DNA from: Altererythrobacter sp. Root672
GTDB taxonomy: Bacteria; Pseudomonadota; Alphaproteobacteria; Sphingomonadales; Sphingomonadaceae
Length of the DNA: 64,000 nt
Direction of reading: 5' to 3'
Assembly (NCBI RefSeq): GCF_001427865.1
Contig: NZ_LMHH01000003.1
Location: 290,358 to 354,357, forward strand
Numbering within the stretch: position 1 is the stretch's first letter; each line of letters opens with the position of its first letter. A program made the translations under genes and the position numbers. The notes under the pieces are model-generated. The model was not told the origin of the DNA and searched no databases. It was given only the letters and a program-made list of their open reading frames with translations. This document shows positions 1 through 8,855 of this stretch, piece by piece.

Positions 1-1801
1 CGCCGCCGAGCGCGTCCCATGCGGGTTGGGCGGCCTCAGCGCGCGCGAGCATCAGGGTGACGTCGGCAGGCGTCGCGTCGAGTGACTGCCCAATGAGAGT
101 GCCGTCCTGTGGCGAGCGGACTTCGCGTTGCGATGCGCCGGACGGGCTAGTGATGACCGTAGCGACTGCAGCCCAGTCGCACGCTTGGAGCGCGCCCAGT
201 TTCGCCAGCAGGGGTTCGCGCACCAGCGGATCGGCCAAATCGATCCCGGCGCTGTTGAGGCGGTTGGGATAGATGCCGGCTGGGAGCGGGATGCCCGGAT
301 TGCGCCGAGGCTTGAGTGCGGCGAGTTCCTTCACCGGATCGGCGACCAGCTCGGCAATGGGCACGTCGGCGTCGGCCAGGCGGTTGACGAACGAGGAGTT
401 GGCGCCGTTCTCGAGAAGGCGGCGGACGAGATAGGCCAGGAGGTCTTTGTGACCGCCCACAGGGGCGTAGACGCGGACGCGGGTGGGACGCTCGCCCTCG
501 GTCTCGGCAAGCTCCTCATAGACCTGCTCACCCATGCCGTGGAGGCGCTGGAATTCCAGTTGCCGGCCGGCAGCAAGGACCTTGATCGCGCCGACGGTAT
601 AGGCGTTGTGCGTGGCGAAAGCCGGGTAGATCACGTCCTCGGCCGCAAGCAGCTTGGCGGCACAGGCTAGGTAGGAAACGTCGGTCGCGACCTTGCGGGT
701 GAAGACCGGGTAGTCGGTATGGCCGCCGACCTGGCTCAGCTTGATTTCGCTGTCCCAATAGGCGCCCTTCACCAGCCGGACCATGAGCCGCCGGTTATGT
801 CTGCGAGCCAGCGCCGCCACCCAGTCGCACATCGGCACCGCGCGCTTTTGATAGGCCTGCAGGGCCAGGCCAAAACCTTCCCAGCCGTTGGCGAACAGGG
901 TGTCGTCGGCGACCAGCGCTTCGATCAGGTCGAGCGACAGCTCCAGCCGCTCGGCTTCCTCGGCGTCGATGGTGAAGTGGATGTTCGCCCGGCTCGCGGC
1001 GAGGGCCAGGTCGTGCACGACCGGCAGTAGCGCTGCTTTCGCCGCATCGGCGTGGAGGAAATCGTACTTCGGGTAGAGCGCCGAGAGCTTGACCGAAATG
1101 CCGGGACTGGCGCGCATGTCGCCCGAGGCCTCTCGGGCCAGTCTTGCGATCGCGGCCTGGTAGCTCTTCCGGTAGCGTTCGGCGTCGGCCAGGGTCATCG
1201 CCGCTTCGCCGAGCATGTCGAATGAGTGCGTCTCGCCGGGGCGGGGCGAGCTATCGGCCCGCTTGAGCGCCTCGTCGATCGTGCGCCCGAAAACGAACTG
1301 GCCGCCCAGGATACGCATGGCTTGCAGCGTCGCCTGCCGGATCACCGGCTCGCCCAGCCGGCCGACCGCGCGGCGCAGGGCGTTGGCGAACCCCTCGTCC
1401 TGCCGGGACCCGCCGCGCAGAACCTCTCCTGTCAGCATCAGCGAAAAGGTCGCGGCGTTGACGAAGGTGGAGTTCGAGTCGCCCAGGCGTTCGCCCCAGT
1501 CGATGCCCGAAAGCTTGTCGTGGATCAGCGCATCGGCGGTCTCGGTATCGGGTACGCGCAGCAGCGCTTCGGCCAGGCACATCAGCGCGATGCCTTCGTC
1601 GGTGCCGAGCCCGTAAGTCGCGAGAAACGCGTCGAGCCCGCCGGGCTTGCGTCCCCTGGCGCCCTCGATCAGCCGCCCGGCGAGCTTGGCGGCTTCCGCA
1701 TGGACGGCCGAGGCCGGGGCGGCCTGGCGCAGCCTCTCTTCGATGCAGGCGCCTTCTTCCAGGCGGTAGGCGGTGCGGAGCGCGGAACGATCGATTGCCA
1801 T
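1..1801 (-). CDS. putA: Bifunctional proline dehydrogenase / L-glutamate-gamma-semialdehyde dehydrogenase PutA, partial
   Basis: PutA oxidises proline to pyrroline-5-carboxylate with FAD, then to glutamate with NAD. About 600 N-terminal residues are visible before the left edge cuts the gene. The translation begins MAIDRSALRTAYR. It contains PutA proline-dehydrogenase hallmarks: a stretch around GISVKLSALYPKYD, then LMVRLVKGAYWDSEIK, then ATHNAYTVGAI and EFQRLHGMGEQVYE, followed by RVYAPVGGHKDLLAYLVRRLLENG. The start of the aldehyde dehydrogenase part (VRSPQDGTLIGQS) follows. The start is an ATG at 1799-1801, 23 bp after the stop of the upstream metallo-beta-lactamase gene, so the two are probably one operon. 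The aldehyde dehydrogenase active site lies outside the window and cannot be judged. Confidence 0.93.
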   Translation of the reverse strand, partial: MAIDRSALRTAYRLEEGACIEERLRQAAPASAVHAEAAKLAGRLIEGARGRKPGGLDAFLATYGLGTDEGIALMCLAEALLRVPDTETADALIHDKLSGIDWGERLGDSNSTFVNAATFSLMLTGEVLRGGSRQDEGFANALRRAVGRLGEPVIRQATLQAMRILGGQFVFGRTIDEALKRADSSPRPGETHSFDMLGEAAMTLADAERYRKSYQAAIARLAREASGDMRASPGISVKLSALYPKYDFLHADAAKAALLPVVHDLALAASRANIHFTIDAEEAERLELSLDLIEALVADDTLFANGWEGFGLALQAYQKRAVPMCDWVAALARRHNRRLMVRLVKGAYWDSEIKLSQVGGHTDYPVFTRKVATDVSYLACAAKLLAAEDVIYPAFATHNAYTVGAIKVLAAGRQLEFQRLHGMGEQVYEELAETEGERPTRVRVYAPVGGHKDLLAYLVRRLLENGANSSFVNRLADADVPIAELVADPVKELAALKPRRNPGIPLPAGIYPNRLNSAGIDLADPLVREPLLAKLGALQACDWAAVATVITSPSGASQREVRSPQDGTLIGQSLDATPADVTLMLARAEAAQPAWDALGG

Positions 1802-1824
1802 GACCTGCGCCCCTGCACCCGGTA

Positions 1825-2718
1825 TCAACTGTAATCAATCCATTCGTAGCGGAACGCATCGCCATCGCGCTTTACGTAGCCCGCCGAAGTCCGCCGGAAG
1901 TGCGCCGGGAAACACATGGTGTCGGTATCGGCGAGCCGCTCCATCGTTGCCTTGCGCACTTTGCAGGCGGTGGCGCCGTCGGCGTCGAAGGCGAAGGGTA
2001 GGTCGTGACGGATCAACTGCACCGGGTGATGGATCACATCGCCCCAGAACGCGCCCGGAGGGCCATCGGCCTGGGCGTTGATGATGCAGCAGCCGGGTGA
2101 GTGGCCGAACGCCGGCTCGAGCCACACGCCGTTGCCGATTTCGCGGTGGGCGATGGTATCTTCGTCGACCAGGTCGCCCTGGCCCGCCTCCATCACCGGC
2201 ACGATCGAATCGAGGAACGCCGCGTTGTGCAGTTCCTCGCCCTCGGGGTTGCTCTTGAAGTACTCGAAGTCGCGCTTGCCGAAGACGTAGCGGGCCTTCG
2301 GGAAAGTCGGGACCCACTTGCCGTTGTCGAGCCGGGTGTTCCAGCCGACGTGGTCGAAGTGCAGGTGGGTGCACATGACCATGTCGATATCTTCGGGCGC
2401 GAAGCCGGCGCGGTGCAAGTTGCCGAGGTAGTCGGTGTTGAGCTGGTTCACCTCGGGCAGGAAGCGATCCTTGTGGTTGCCGCAGCAGGAATCGACCAGG
2501 ATCCGCAGGCCGTCGAGCTCGATCACCCAGCTGTGGACCGAGAAGGTCATGAAGCTGGTCTCGGGATCGGTGGTGATCTCGTCGGGCTGGTCGTACCAGC
2601 TTAGCAGGCGCTTCATGTCGTCGGCGGTGGTGCCGGGAAGCTGGCTCAGCAGCGGCACGGGGCTGTCCATCTCGTGCACTTTGTGGACGCGCATGCGACC
2701 AAGTTCGATTGGCTTCAT
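1825..2718 (-). CDS. Metallo-beta-lactamase-fold hydrolase
   Basis: A 297-residue cytoplasmic protein with no signal peptide. The zinc-binding motif THLHFDHVGWN is at about residues 117-127. Later metal ligands are plausible in the FGHSPGC segment, the WGDVIHHP segment and FPAHF near the C-terminus. This set resembles the lactonase/quorum-quenching and other small-molecule hydrolase branches of the superfamily. The reaction cannot be told from sequence. It lies directly upstream of putA on the same strand (23 bp gap) and is divergent from the ThDP enzyme across only 50 bp. That arrangement suggests a shared catabolic role, but this is inference. Confidence 0.85.
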   Translation of the reverse strand: MKPIELGRMRVHKVHEMDSPVPLLSQLPGTTADDMKRLLSWYDQPDEITTDPETSFMTFSVHSWVIELDGLRILVDSCCGNHKDRFLPEVNQLNTDYLGNLHRAGFAPEDIDMVMCTHLHFDHVGWNTRLDNGKWVPTFPKARYVFGKRDFEYFKSNPEGEELHNAAFLDSIVPVMEAGQGDLVDEDTIAHREIGNGVWLEPAFGHSPGCCIINAQADGPPGAFWGDVIHHPVQLIRHDLPFAFDADGATACKVRKATMERLADTDTMCFPAHFRRTSAGYVKRDGDAFRYEWIDYS

Positions 2719-2768
2719 TGCTCTCTCCCTCGGCCTGTTCTAGCCGTCTCGCGGCCATCTTGGGAGAT

Positions 2769-4445
2769 ATGATGAGACAGGGCAACGGCATCGCCGACCA
2801 GCAAGTCCACGCCAACGGCACGGTCGCCGATGCGATCGCGGCCGTGCTCAAGCGCGAAGGCGTCGACATCGTGTTCGGCTATCCGCGCAACCAGATCCTC
2901 GAAGCCGCGGCGCGGATCGACATCCGCACGGTGATCGTGCGGCAGGAGCGGACCGGCCTGCACATGGCCGACGCGGTCAGCCGCATGTCCAAGGGCGAGC
3001 GCATGGGCGTGTTCGTGATGCAGCAGGGCCCCGGCGCGGAAAACGCCATGGGCGGCGTGGCGCAGGCCTTTGCCGACAGTGTGCCGGTGCTGGTCATGCC
3101 GCAGGGCTATGCGCTGAGCCAGATGCATGTGCCGTACAACTTCAACTCGACCCGTTCGATGGCGACATACGCCAAGCATGCCGAGCCGCTGACGAGCGGT
3201 GACCAAGTGGTGCCGGTGCTGCGCCGGGCCTTTGCAATGTTGCGCAACGGCCGTCCGCAGCCGGTGGTGATCGAGCTTCCTTACGATGTGCTCGACAAGC
3301 CCTACGACGCGCCGTTCGATTACGTGCCGGGCAAAGTCGCGCTGTCGCAGCCGGGACAGGCGGATATCGAGGCCGCGGCGGACCTTCTGGTCAAGGCGAC
3401 CAATCCGGCGATCTATGCGGGGCAGGGCGTCCACTGGTCGGAGGCCTATGCCGAGCTGCAGGAGTTGGCCGAGCATCTCGCGATCCCGGTGATGACCAGC
3501 CTACCGGGCAAGAGCGCGTTCGATGAGACTCACCCGCTCGCGCTCGGCTCGGGCGGCAACGGCATCAACGGCGGCGTGCGCAAGTGGCTCGAGGAGAGCG
3601 ACCTGCTGTTCGGGATCGGCTGCAGCTTCACCGCGACTTCGTTCGGGCTCAAGATCCCCGACGGCAAACGCGTGATCCATTCCACTCTCGACCCCCTCGA
3701 CATCGACAAGTGCGTGCCGAGTGAAGTCGCGCTGATCGGCGACGCGAAGCTGACTCTGGCAGCGCTGATCGAAGCGGTTAAGCGCCGTGTTCCCCAAACT
3801 CGCGATGCATCGTCAGTGGCGGCTAAGATAAAAGAAACCGAAGCGGCCTGGTTCGCCAAGTGGCGTGCCAAGTGCGAGCAGGAGACCTCCCCGCTCTCGC
3901 CTTACCGCGTGCTGTGGGACCTGCAGCAAACGGTTGATGTCGCGAACACCATCATAACCCACGACGCGGGCTCGCCGCGCGATCAGCTGGTGCCGTTCTG
4001 GAAGTCGACCACCCCGCACAGCTACATCGGCTGGGGCAAGTCGACGCAGCTTGGCTATGGCCTCGGCCTCGCCATGGGGGCCAAGCTGGTCCATCCCGAC
4101 AAGTTGTGCATCAACGTCTGGGGCGATGCCGCGATCGGGTTCACCGGCACCGACCTGGAGACCGCCGCGCGCGACCGCATCCCGATTCTCTCGATCCTGC
4201 TCAACAACCACGCGATGGCGATCGAACTGCCGATCATGCCGGTGGCCACCGACAAGTACCGCGCGACCGACATCTCGGGCGACTACGCAGCCTTTGCGCG
4301 TTCGCTTGGGTGCCATGGAGAGCGGGTCACTGAGGCGTCGGAAATCGTCCCGGCGCTCCGCCGCGCCATCGCCGCAACCGAGGCCGGACAGCCTGCTTTG
4401 GTCGAGTTCATTACCGAACAGGAAACCGAAATCTCACGGGGTTAA
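2769..4445 (+). CDS. ThDP-dependent enzyme of the acetolactate synthase / benzoylformate decarboxylase superfamily
   Basis: About 558 residues with the three-domain plan of this superfamily. The N-terminal PYR domain has the cofactor-activating glutamate in VRQERTGLHMADA (about residue 60). A central domain follows, then a C-terminal PP domain with the ThDP motif starting GDAAIGFTGTD and ending LLNN. The family includes acetolactate synthase, glyoxylate carboligase, oxalyl-CoA decarboxylase and others. No regulatory subunit gene is adjacent, so I do not call it IlvB. Two ATGs lie in tandem at 2769 and 2772. A GGAG at 2763-2766 is spaced slightly better for the second. An in-frame upstream start at 2709 would overlap the divergent gene and lacks a good ribosome site. 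Confidence 0.85.
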   Translation: MMRQGNGIADQQVHANGTVADAIAAVLKREGVDIVFGYPRNQILEAAARIDIRTVIVRQERTGLHMADAVSRMSKGERMGVFVMQQGPGAENAMGGVAQAFADSVPVLVMPQGYALSQMHVPYNFNSTRSMATYAKHAEPLTSGDQVVPVLRRAFAMLRNGRPQPVVIELPYDVLDKPYDAPFDYVPGKVALSQPGQADIEAAADLLVKATNPAIYAGQGVHWSEAYAELQELAEHLAIPVMTSLPGKSAFDETHPLALGSGGNGINGGVRKWLEESDLLFGIGCSFTATSFGLKIPDGKRVIHSTLDPLDIDKCVPSEVALIGDAKLTLAALIEAVKRRVPQTRDASSVAAKIKETEAAWFAKWRAKCEQETSPLSPYRVLWDLQQTVDVANTIITHDAGSPRDQLVPFWKSTTPHSYIGWGKSTQLGYGLGLAMGAKLVHPDKLCINVWGDAAIGFTGTDLETAARDRIPILSILLNNHAMAIELPIMPVATDKYRATDISGDYAAFARSLGCHGERVTEASEIVPALRRAIAATEAGQPALVEFITEQETEISRG

Positions 4446-4561
4446 GGGACGGTCCTCTCGGTATCGGTAAGAGGCTCTTAACCACATTGCGTCCATAGCT
4501 CCTGCACCTGATGAGGTGGGGTACCTCCGAGAGAAAAGGGGTACCCGCAAGGGGTGGGGTT

Positions 4562-6892
4562 ATGGACGATCTGCTGGCGGAATTCGTCGCCGAGACGCGA
4601 GAAATGCTGGCTGCGCTGGCGGGCGAGATCGTCGCCTGGGAAGCCGATCCTGCTGATCGGGCGCGCCTCGATACCATCTTCCGTTTCGTTCACACCGTTA
4701 AGGGCAACTGCGGCTTCTTCGATTTCCCGCAGCTCGAGGCGCTGAGCCACGCGGCTGAAGACGCGCTGGCGGACGTTCGCAATGGCCACCGGAATGCCGA
4801 TCGCCAGCTGGTCGATGCCGTGCTGGCAGTGATCGACCGCATCGGCGTAATGATCGAAGAGATCGAACGCGGCGAGCCCATCTCCGACGCGGCCGACGAT
4901 AATCTGATAGCCGCGCTCAAGGGCGTGCCCGATGTCGAAGTGCATGTCGCGCCGGCCACCGGTTCGCATCCTGCAGCAACCGCTGCCGCCGAGCAGCGCA
5001 CGATTCGCCTCCCGGTCGACCTGATCGACCAGGTGATGAGCGGCGTTTCCGAAATGGTCCTCGCCCGCAACGACCTCGCGCGGCGGATGCAGCACATGGG
5101 GACCGACACCGGCCTCGAAACGACTTTTGCCCGGCTCTCCAGCCTGATCGCCGAAGTTCGCGATGCGATCACCCGCACGCGCATGCGCCGGATCGAAGGC
5201 CTGTTCTCGACCTTCCCGCGCCTCGTCCGCGATCTGTCGGCTGAGCTTGGCAAGCAGGTCTTCATCGAGCTCGAGAATGGCGAAGTGGAACTCGATCGCG
5301 AGATGATCGAGCTGATCCGCGATCCGCTGCTGCACATCATCCGCAACGCCGTTGACCACGGCATCGAAATTCCGGCGGACCGCCGCGCCGCAGGCAAGCG
5401 CGAAGCAGGCATGCTGACCATCTCCGCCCGCCAGACCGGCAATACCATCCGCATCGGTATCCAGGACGACGGCCGCGGCATCGACTGCGACAGGCTCGCC
5501 GCCAAGGCGGTCGCCGCGGGATTGCGGACCGAACAAGAAATCGCCGCGATGAGCCGCGCCGAACGGATCGAACTGATCTACGAGCCTGGCCTGACCACTG
5601 CTGAATCGGTGACCTCGATCTCCGGCCGCGGCGTTGGCATGGACGTGGTGCGCGCCAATCTGGAAAAGTTCGGCGGCACTCTCGAAATCGAAACTACCGC
5701 TGGCGAAGGCACCCGCTTCCTGATCGGTGTCCCGCTTACGCTCAGCATCCTGCCGAGCCTGACGATCGAGGCAGGCGGACAGAAGTTCGCCATCCCGCGC
5801 TCCTACGTCGAGGAAATCGTCAGCACTACCGGCGGGCAACTGGAGTTCGCCCAGGTCGGCGAGCGCCGCTACATGACCTTCCGCAATCGCCGCCTGGCCT
5901 GCGTCTCCCTGGGAGATTCGCTCGGGCTCGAACGGCCCGCGGGCGAAGAGGAACTTTTCGTTATCCTGCGCCTCGGCTGGGGCGACCTTTACGCGCTGGC
6001 GGTGGACCAGATTTTCGATCACCAGGAACTGGTCATCAAGCCGCTGTCGCCCGGGATCATGGAGAGCGGCATGTTCGTCGGCTGCACCCAGCTCGACGAC
6101 GGCACTCCGGTGCTCGTGCTCGATGTCGCGACGATCGGCTACAGCGCCGGCATCCCGCGTGAACTGCAGCGCCCGACGGCGCCGACTCAAGAAGATGAGG
6201 CGACCCAGGGCGAAGGCCTGCGTGTGGTCCTGTTCCGCGGCCTCGACGGCGAACGGCGTGCGATTGTCATGACCGCAGTCGAGCAAGTCGAACGGACCGC
6301 TTCGTCCAACATTCGCCATCCGGGAGCCGACGCGCAAGTCGTGCTCGGGGAAGACATTCTTCCGATCGCCGGCGTGCCGGAAGGAGCCGAACTGCCGGAA
6401 CGCTTTACCGTGCTCAAGCTCAACGATGGCGGGGTACGGATCGCTTACGCGGCCCGCGAAGTGCTCGACATCTCCACGCTCACGGGCGAGCTCAAGTACG
6501 TCAACGGCCAGACCCTGGTCGCCGGCGTCACGCTGGTCGATGGGGAGCCCGCTGAGCTGGTCGATTGCCACGCGCTGTTTGCACGCCACGCTTCGCAGCA
6601 GCTTGGCACCCATGCCCTTACGTGCCGTCTCGACGGCGATGATGCGTGGATGCGCGGCTTCCTCGGTCCGATCATCGAAGCTGCCGGCTATCGCGTCGTC
6701 GAAGGCAGCGGCCCGGCGGACGTCGTGTTCGTCGATGACGGGACCGAGCGCGAGGAACTGGGCGAAGCGCGCAAGGCCATTCGTCTGCGGAGCTCGCCGG
6801 GCTCAGCCGGAGGGCCGGACACTATTTACCGTTATGACCGCGCGGGGCTGATGGCCGCGTTGCTGCGTGTTGGAGAGGAGCTCGCGGCATGA
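4562..6892 (+). CDS. cheA: Chemotaxis histidine kinase CheA with C-terminal extension
   Basis: 776 residues. The order is: an HPt domain with the phospho-accepting histidine at residue 44 (FVHTVKGNCGFFDF); a dimerisation helix pair; a GHKL ATPase domain with N box LHIIRNAVDHG, G1 box DDGRGID and G2 box GRGVGMDV; and a CheW-like domain. No separate CheY-binding P2 domain is visible, because the HPt is followed by only a short Ala-rich linker. After the first CheW-like domain there is a second stretch of about 200 residues that looks like another CheW-like fold, then a short receiver-like tail (DVVFVDDGTE). The ATG at 4562 follows the G-rich GGGGTGGGG. Its stop overlaps the cheW start by 4 bp. 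Confidence 0.93.
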   Translation: MDDLLAEFVAETREMLAALAGEIVAWEADPADRARLDTIFRFVHTVKGNCGFFDFPQLEALSHAAEDALADVRNGHRNADRQLVDAVLAVIDRIGVMIEEIERGEPISDAADDNLIAALKGVPDVEVHVAPATGSHPAATAAAEQRTIRLPVDLIDQVMSGVSEMVLARNDLARRMQHMGTDTGLETTFARLSSLIAEVRDAITRTRMRRIEGLFSTFPRLVRDLSAELGKQVFIELENGEVELDREMIELIRDPLLHIIRNAVDHGIEIPADRRAAGKREAGMLTISARQTGNTIRIGIQDDGRGIDCDRLAAKAVAAGLRTEQEIAAMSRAERIELIYEPGLTTAESVTSISGRGVGMDVVRANLEKFGGTLEIETTAGEGTRFLIGVPLTLSILPSLTIEAGGQKFAIPRSYVEEIVSTTGGQLEFAQVGERRYMTFRNRRLACVSLGDSLGLERPAGEEELFVILRLGWGDLYALAVDQIFDHQELVIKPLSPGIMESGMFVGCTQLDDGTPVLVLDVATIGYSAGIPRELQRPTAPTQEDEATQGEGLRVVLFRGLDGERRAIVMTAVEQVERTASSNIRHPGADAQVVLGEDILPIAGVPEGAELPERFTVLKLNDGGVRIAYAAREVLDISTLTGELKYVNGQTLVAGVTLVDGEPAELVDCHALFARHASQQLGTHALTCRLDGDDAWMRGFLGPIIEAAGYRVVEGSGPADVVFVDDGTEREELGEARKAIRLRSSPGSAGGPDTIYRYDRAGLMAALLRVGEELAA

Positions 6893-7329
6893 CGGATATG
6901 CTGCTCGTCGTCGTTCTTGCGGGCCGCCGTGCGGCCTTGCCGGCGGGGAAAGTGAATTCGGTTATCGAACTGGCGGAAGTCACGCCGGTGCCGCGCTCGG
7001 CGGACCATATCCTTGGCCTTTCGGCCCTGCGCAGCCGGCCGCTCACGGTCGTGGACTGCACGGCGGCGCTCGGTCTCGGCAAGTACGAAGCTGGCTGGCA
7101 AGGAAGCCGGGCCGTAGTCGTGGAGCACGAAGGGCACCTCTATGCCCTGCTCGTCGACGGCGCGGACGACATTGTCGCGGCGCTGGACGAACCCGGCCCG
7201 CTTGGGGCGGATCCTGGACCAGGCTGGCGCAATGGAGCGCTTGGCCGGGTCGAAACTGAAGCCGGAGCCTTGCTCCTTCTCGACATCCCCGCACTCATCG
7301 CCGGACCCGGCGCTGTAGTGGCGGCTTAA
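6889..7329 (+). CDS. cheW: Chemotaxis coupling protein CheW
   Basis: 146 residues covering a single CheW domain, which links receptors to CheA. The features seen are a beta-rich start MLLVVVLAGRRAALPAG, the VNSVIELAEVTPVPRSADHILGLSALR segment that matches the usual CheW receptor/CheA contact region, and RPLTVVDCTAALG. It overlaps cheA by an ATGA junction, which implies translational coupling, and is followed after about 55 bp by cheY. It is rather divergent but the operon position makes the assignment secure. Confidence 0.9.
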   Translation: MTDMLLVVVLAGRRAALPAGKVNSVIELAEVTPVPRSADHILGLSALRSRPLTVVDCTAALGLGKYEAGWQGSRAVVVEHEGHLYALLVDGADDIVAALDEPGPLGADPGPGWRNGALGRVETEAGALLLLDIPALIAGPGAVVAA

Positions 7330-7383
7330 GGTTATCCTCACACACATGGCCTATTCGGCGAAAAAACAATGGGGTCTCGGCAA

Positions 7384-7749
7384 ATGAAACACTGCCTTAT
7401 CGTCGATGATTCGCGAGTAATCCGAAAGGTCTCTCGACACATCGTCGAAAGCTTCGAGTTCGAGGTTTCGGAGGCCGAGAACGGTCGCGATGCTCTCGCC
7501 AAGTGCGAGGAAAGCATGCCGGACCTGATCCTTCTTGATTGGAACATGCCGGTCATGAACGGAATCGAGTTCATCGCCGCGCTGCGTAGGCTGGCCGGTG
7601 GGGCCGAGCCGAAGGTCGTGTTCTGCACGACGGAAAACGACGTCGCTCATATCCGCGAGGCGATCGAAGCCGGTGCCGACGAATATGTGATGAAGCCGTT
7701 CGATCATGAAACCTTGCAGATGAAGCTGCAACTCATCGGCGCAGCCTGA
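7384..7749 (+). CDS. cheY: Chemotaxis response regulator CheY
   Basis: 121 residues, a stand-alone receiver domain. The acidic pair is D8-D9 (IVDDS), the phospho-acceptor D52 is in LLDWNMPVMNG, the switch threonine region is FCTTEND, and the conserved lysine is K104 in YVMKPF. Phosphorylated by CheA, it would bind the flagellar motor switch or another output. The chosen ATG starts MKHCLIVDD. An in-frame codon 15 bp earlier would add five residues that are not part of the fold. It is the third gene of the che operon. Confidence 0.93.
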   Translation: MKHCLIVDDSRVIRKVSRHIVESFEFEVSEAENGRDALAKCEESMPDLILLDWNMPVMNGIEFIAALRRLAGGAEPKVVFCTTENDVAHIREAIEAGADEYVMKPFDHETLQMKLQLIGAA

Positions 7750-7763
7750 AGGCGAGGGTAAAT

Positions 7764-8855
7764 ATGGGCACCGCGCCTGATCTCGCGGTTCGTGACAGGG
7801 GCGGCCAACCGGCGGTTCCGGTCAGGGTCCTCGTTGTCGACGATTCTCCGACGGTTCGCGCGGTCTTCGCGCGGTTGATCGAAACGGAAGCCGACCTCGC
7901 GCTGGCAGCATCGCTGGGCTGTGCCGAAGACGCCCTCGAAGTGCTGCAGCAGACGCCTGCCGACGTCATCCTGCTCGATCTCGACATGCCCGGAATGGGC
8001 GGTCTCGACGCGATCCCGCGCTTGCTCGAAGTGGCCTCTCCGGCCCGTATCCTGGTGGTCTCCTCGCTCGCCGTGCGCGGCGCTGAGCACACCCTATCCG
8101 CTTTGTCGCTGGGTGCCGCAGATACGCTGGCCAAGCCGCGTCCGGGCGAGTTCGGCGGTGAATACCGCGCGACCCTGCTGCGCAAGATCCGCCTGCTGGG
8201 GCGGGTAGCCAAGCGCGCGCGCCTCAAGTCGGAACCGCCCGCTCCGCCACCTCTTCTCCGCCCCTATGGGACGATCACGCCGCATGTCCTGGCGATCGGC
8301 GCCTCGACCGGCGGAATTCACGCCGTCGGGCAACTACTCTCTGCGCTGCCGGCGCAAGTGAACGTGCCGATCTTCATCACCCAGCATTTGCCCGGCTCGT
8401 TCATGGAGCCGTTCGTGCGCCAGCTTCGCGCGGCCTCTGGCCGTGAAGCGCGAGTGGCCGAAGACGGGCTGGTTGTCCGCCCGGGACATATCATCGTCGC
8501 GCCGGGCGACGCACACCTTACCGTGGCCGCCAGCAAGGAAGGGCTGTTCGTGGTCCGGCTCGAGCATGGCGCGGTAGAGAGTGGCTGCCGCCCCTCGGTC
8601 GATCCGATGTTTACTAGCTGCGCCAAGCTCTACGGAAGCCATGCTCTGGGCGTCGTGCTGTCGGGCATGGGGCGTGACGGAGCCGACGGAGCGTCGCGCA
8701 TCGTCGCGGCCGGCGGGACCATTCTGGCGCAAGATGCCGCTAGCTCGGCGGTTTGGGGCATGCCGGGCGCCGTGGCGAACGCGGGCCTCGCGTCCGCGCT
8801 GCTGCCGCCCGACCAGATCGCCCATCGAATTGCCGAAGCCGCAGGTGTTGCATGA
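7764..8855 (+). CDS. cheB: Chemotaxis protein-glutamate methylesterase CheB
   Basis: 363 residues. An N-terminal receiver domain (VLVVDDSPTVR, acceptor D72 in LLDLDMPGMGG, K in LAKPRPGEF) is followed by a linker and the methylesterase domain. The catalytic triad is visible: S181 in GASTGG, H208 in ITQHLPGSF, and the aspartate in LSGMGRDGADG. It removes methyl groups from receptor glutamates when phosphorylated by CheA, opposing CheR. About 20 residues precede the first receiver strand, which is longer than usual. Its stop overlaps the cheR start (ATGA, 4 bp). Confidence 0.94.
   Translation: MGTAPDLAVRDRGGQPAVPVRVLVVDDSPTVRAVFARLIETEADLALAASLGCAEDALEVLQQTPADVILLDLDMPGMGGLDAIPRLLEVASPARILVVSSLAVRGAEHTLSALSLGAADTLAKPRPGEFGGEYRATLLRKIRLLGRVAKRARLKSEPPAPPPLLRPYGTITPHVLAIGASTGGIHAVGQLLSALPAQVNVPIFITQHLPGSFMEPFVRQLRAASGREARVAEDGLVVRPGHIIVAPGDAHLTVAASKEGLFVVRLEHGAVESGCRPSVDPMFTSCAKLYGSHALGVVLSGMGRDGADGASRIVAAGGTILAQDAASSAVWGMPGAVANAGLASALLPPDQIAHRIAEAAGVA

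Noticed and set aside
2769..4445. Naming the ThDP enzyme acetolactate synthase (ilvB)
   Set aside because: No small regulatory subunit is adjacent and the neighbours are not branched-chain genes.
4478..6613. A long minus-strand open frame opposite cheA
   Set aside because: It is the antisense shadow of cheA in a high-GC genome; the translation is Asp/Gly/Arg-rich with no fold.
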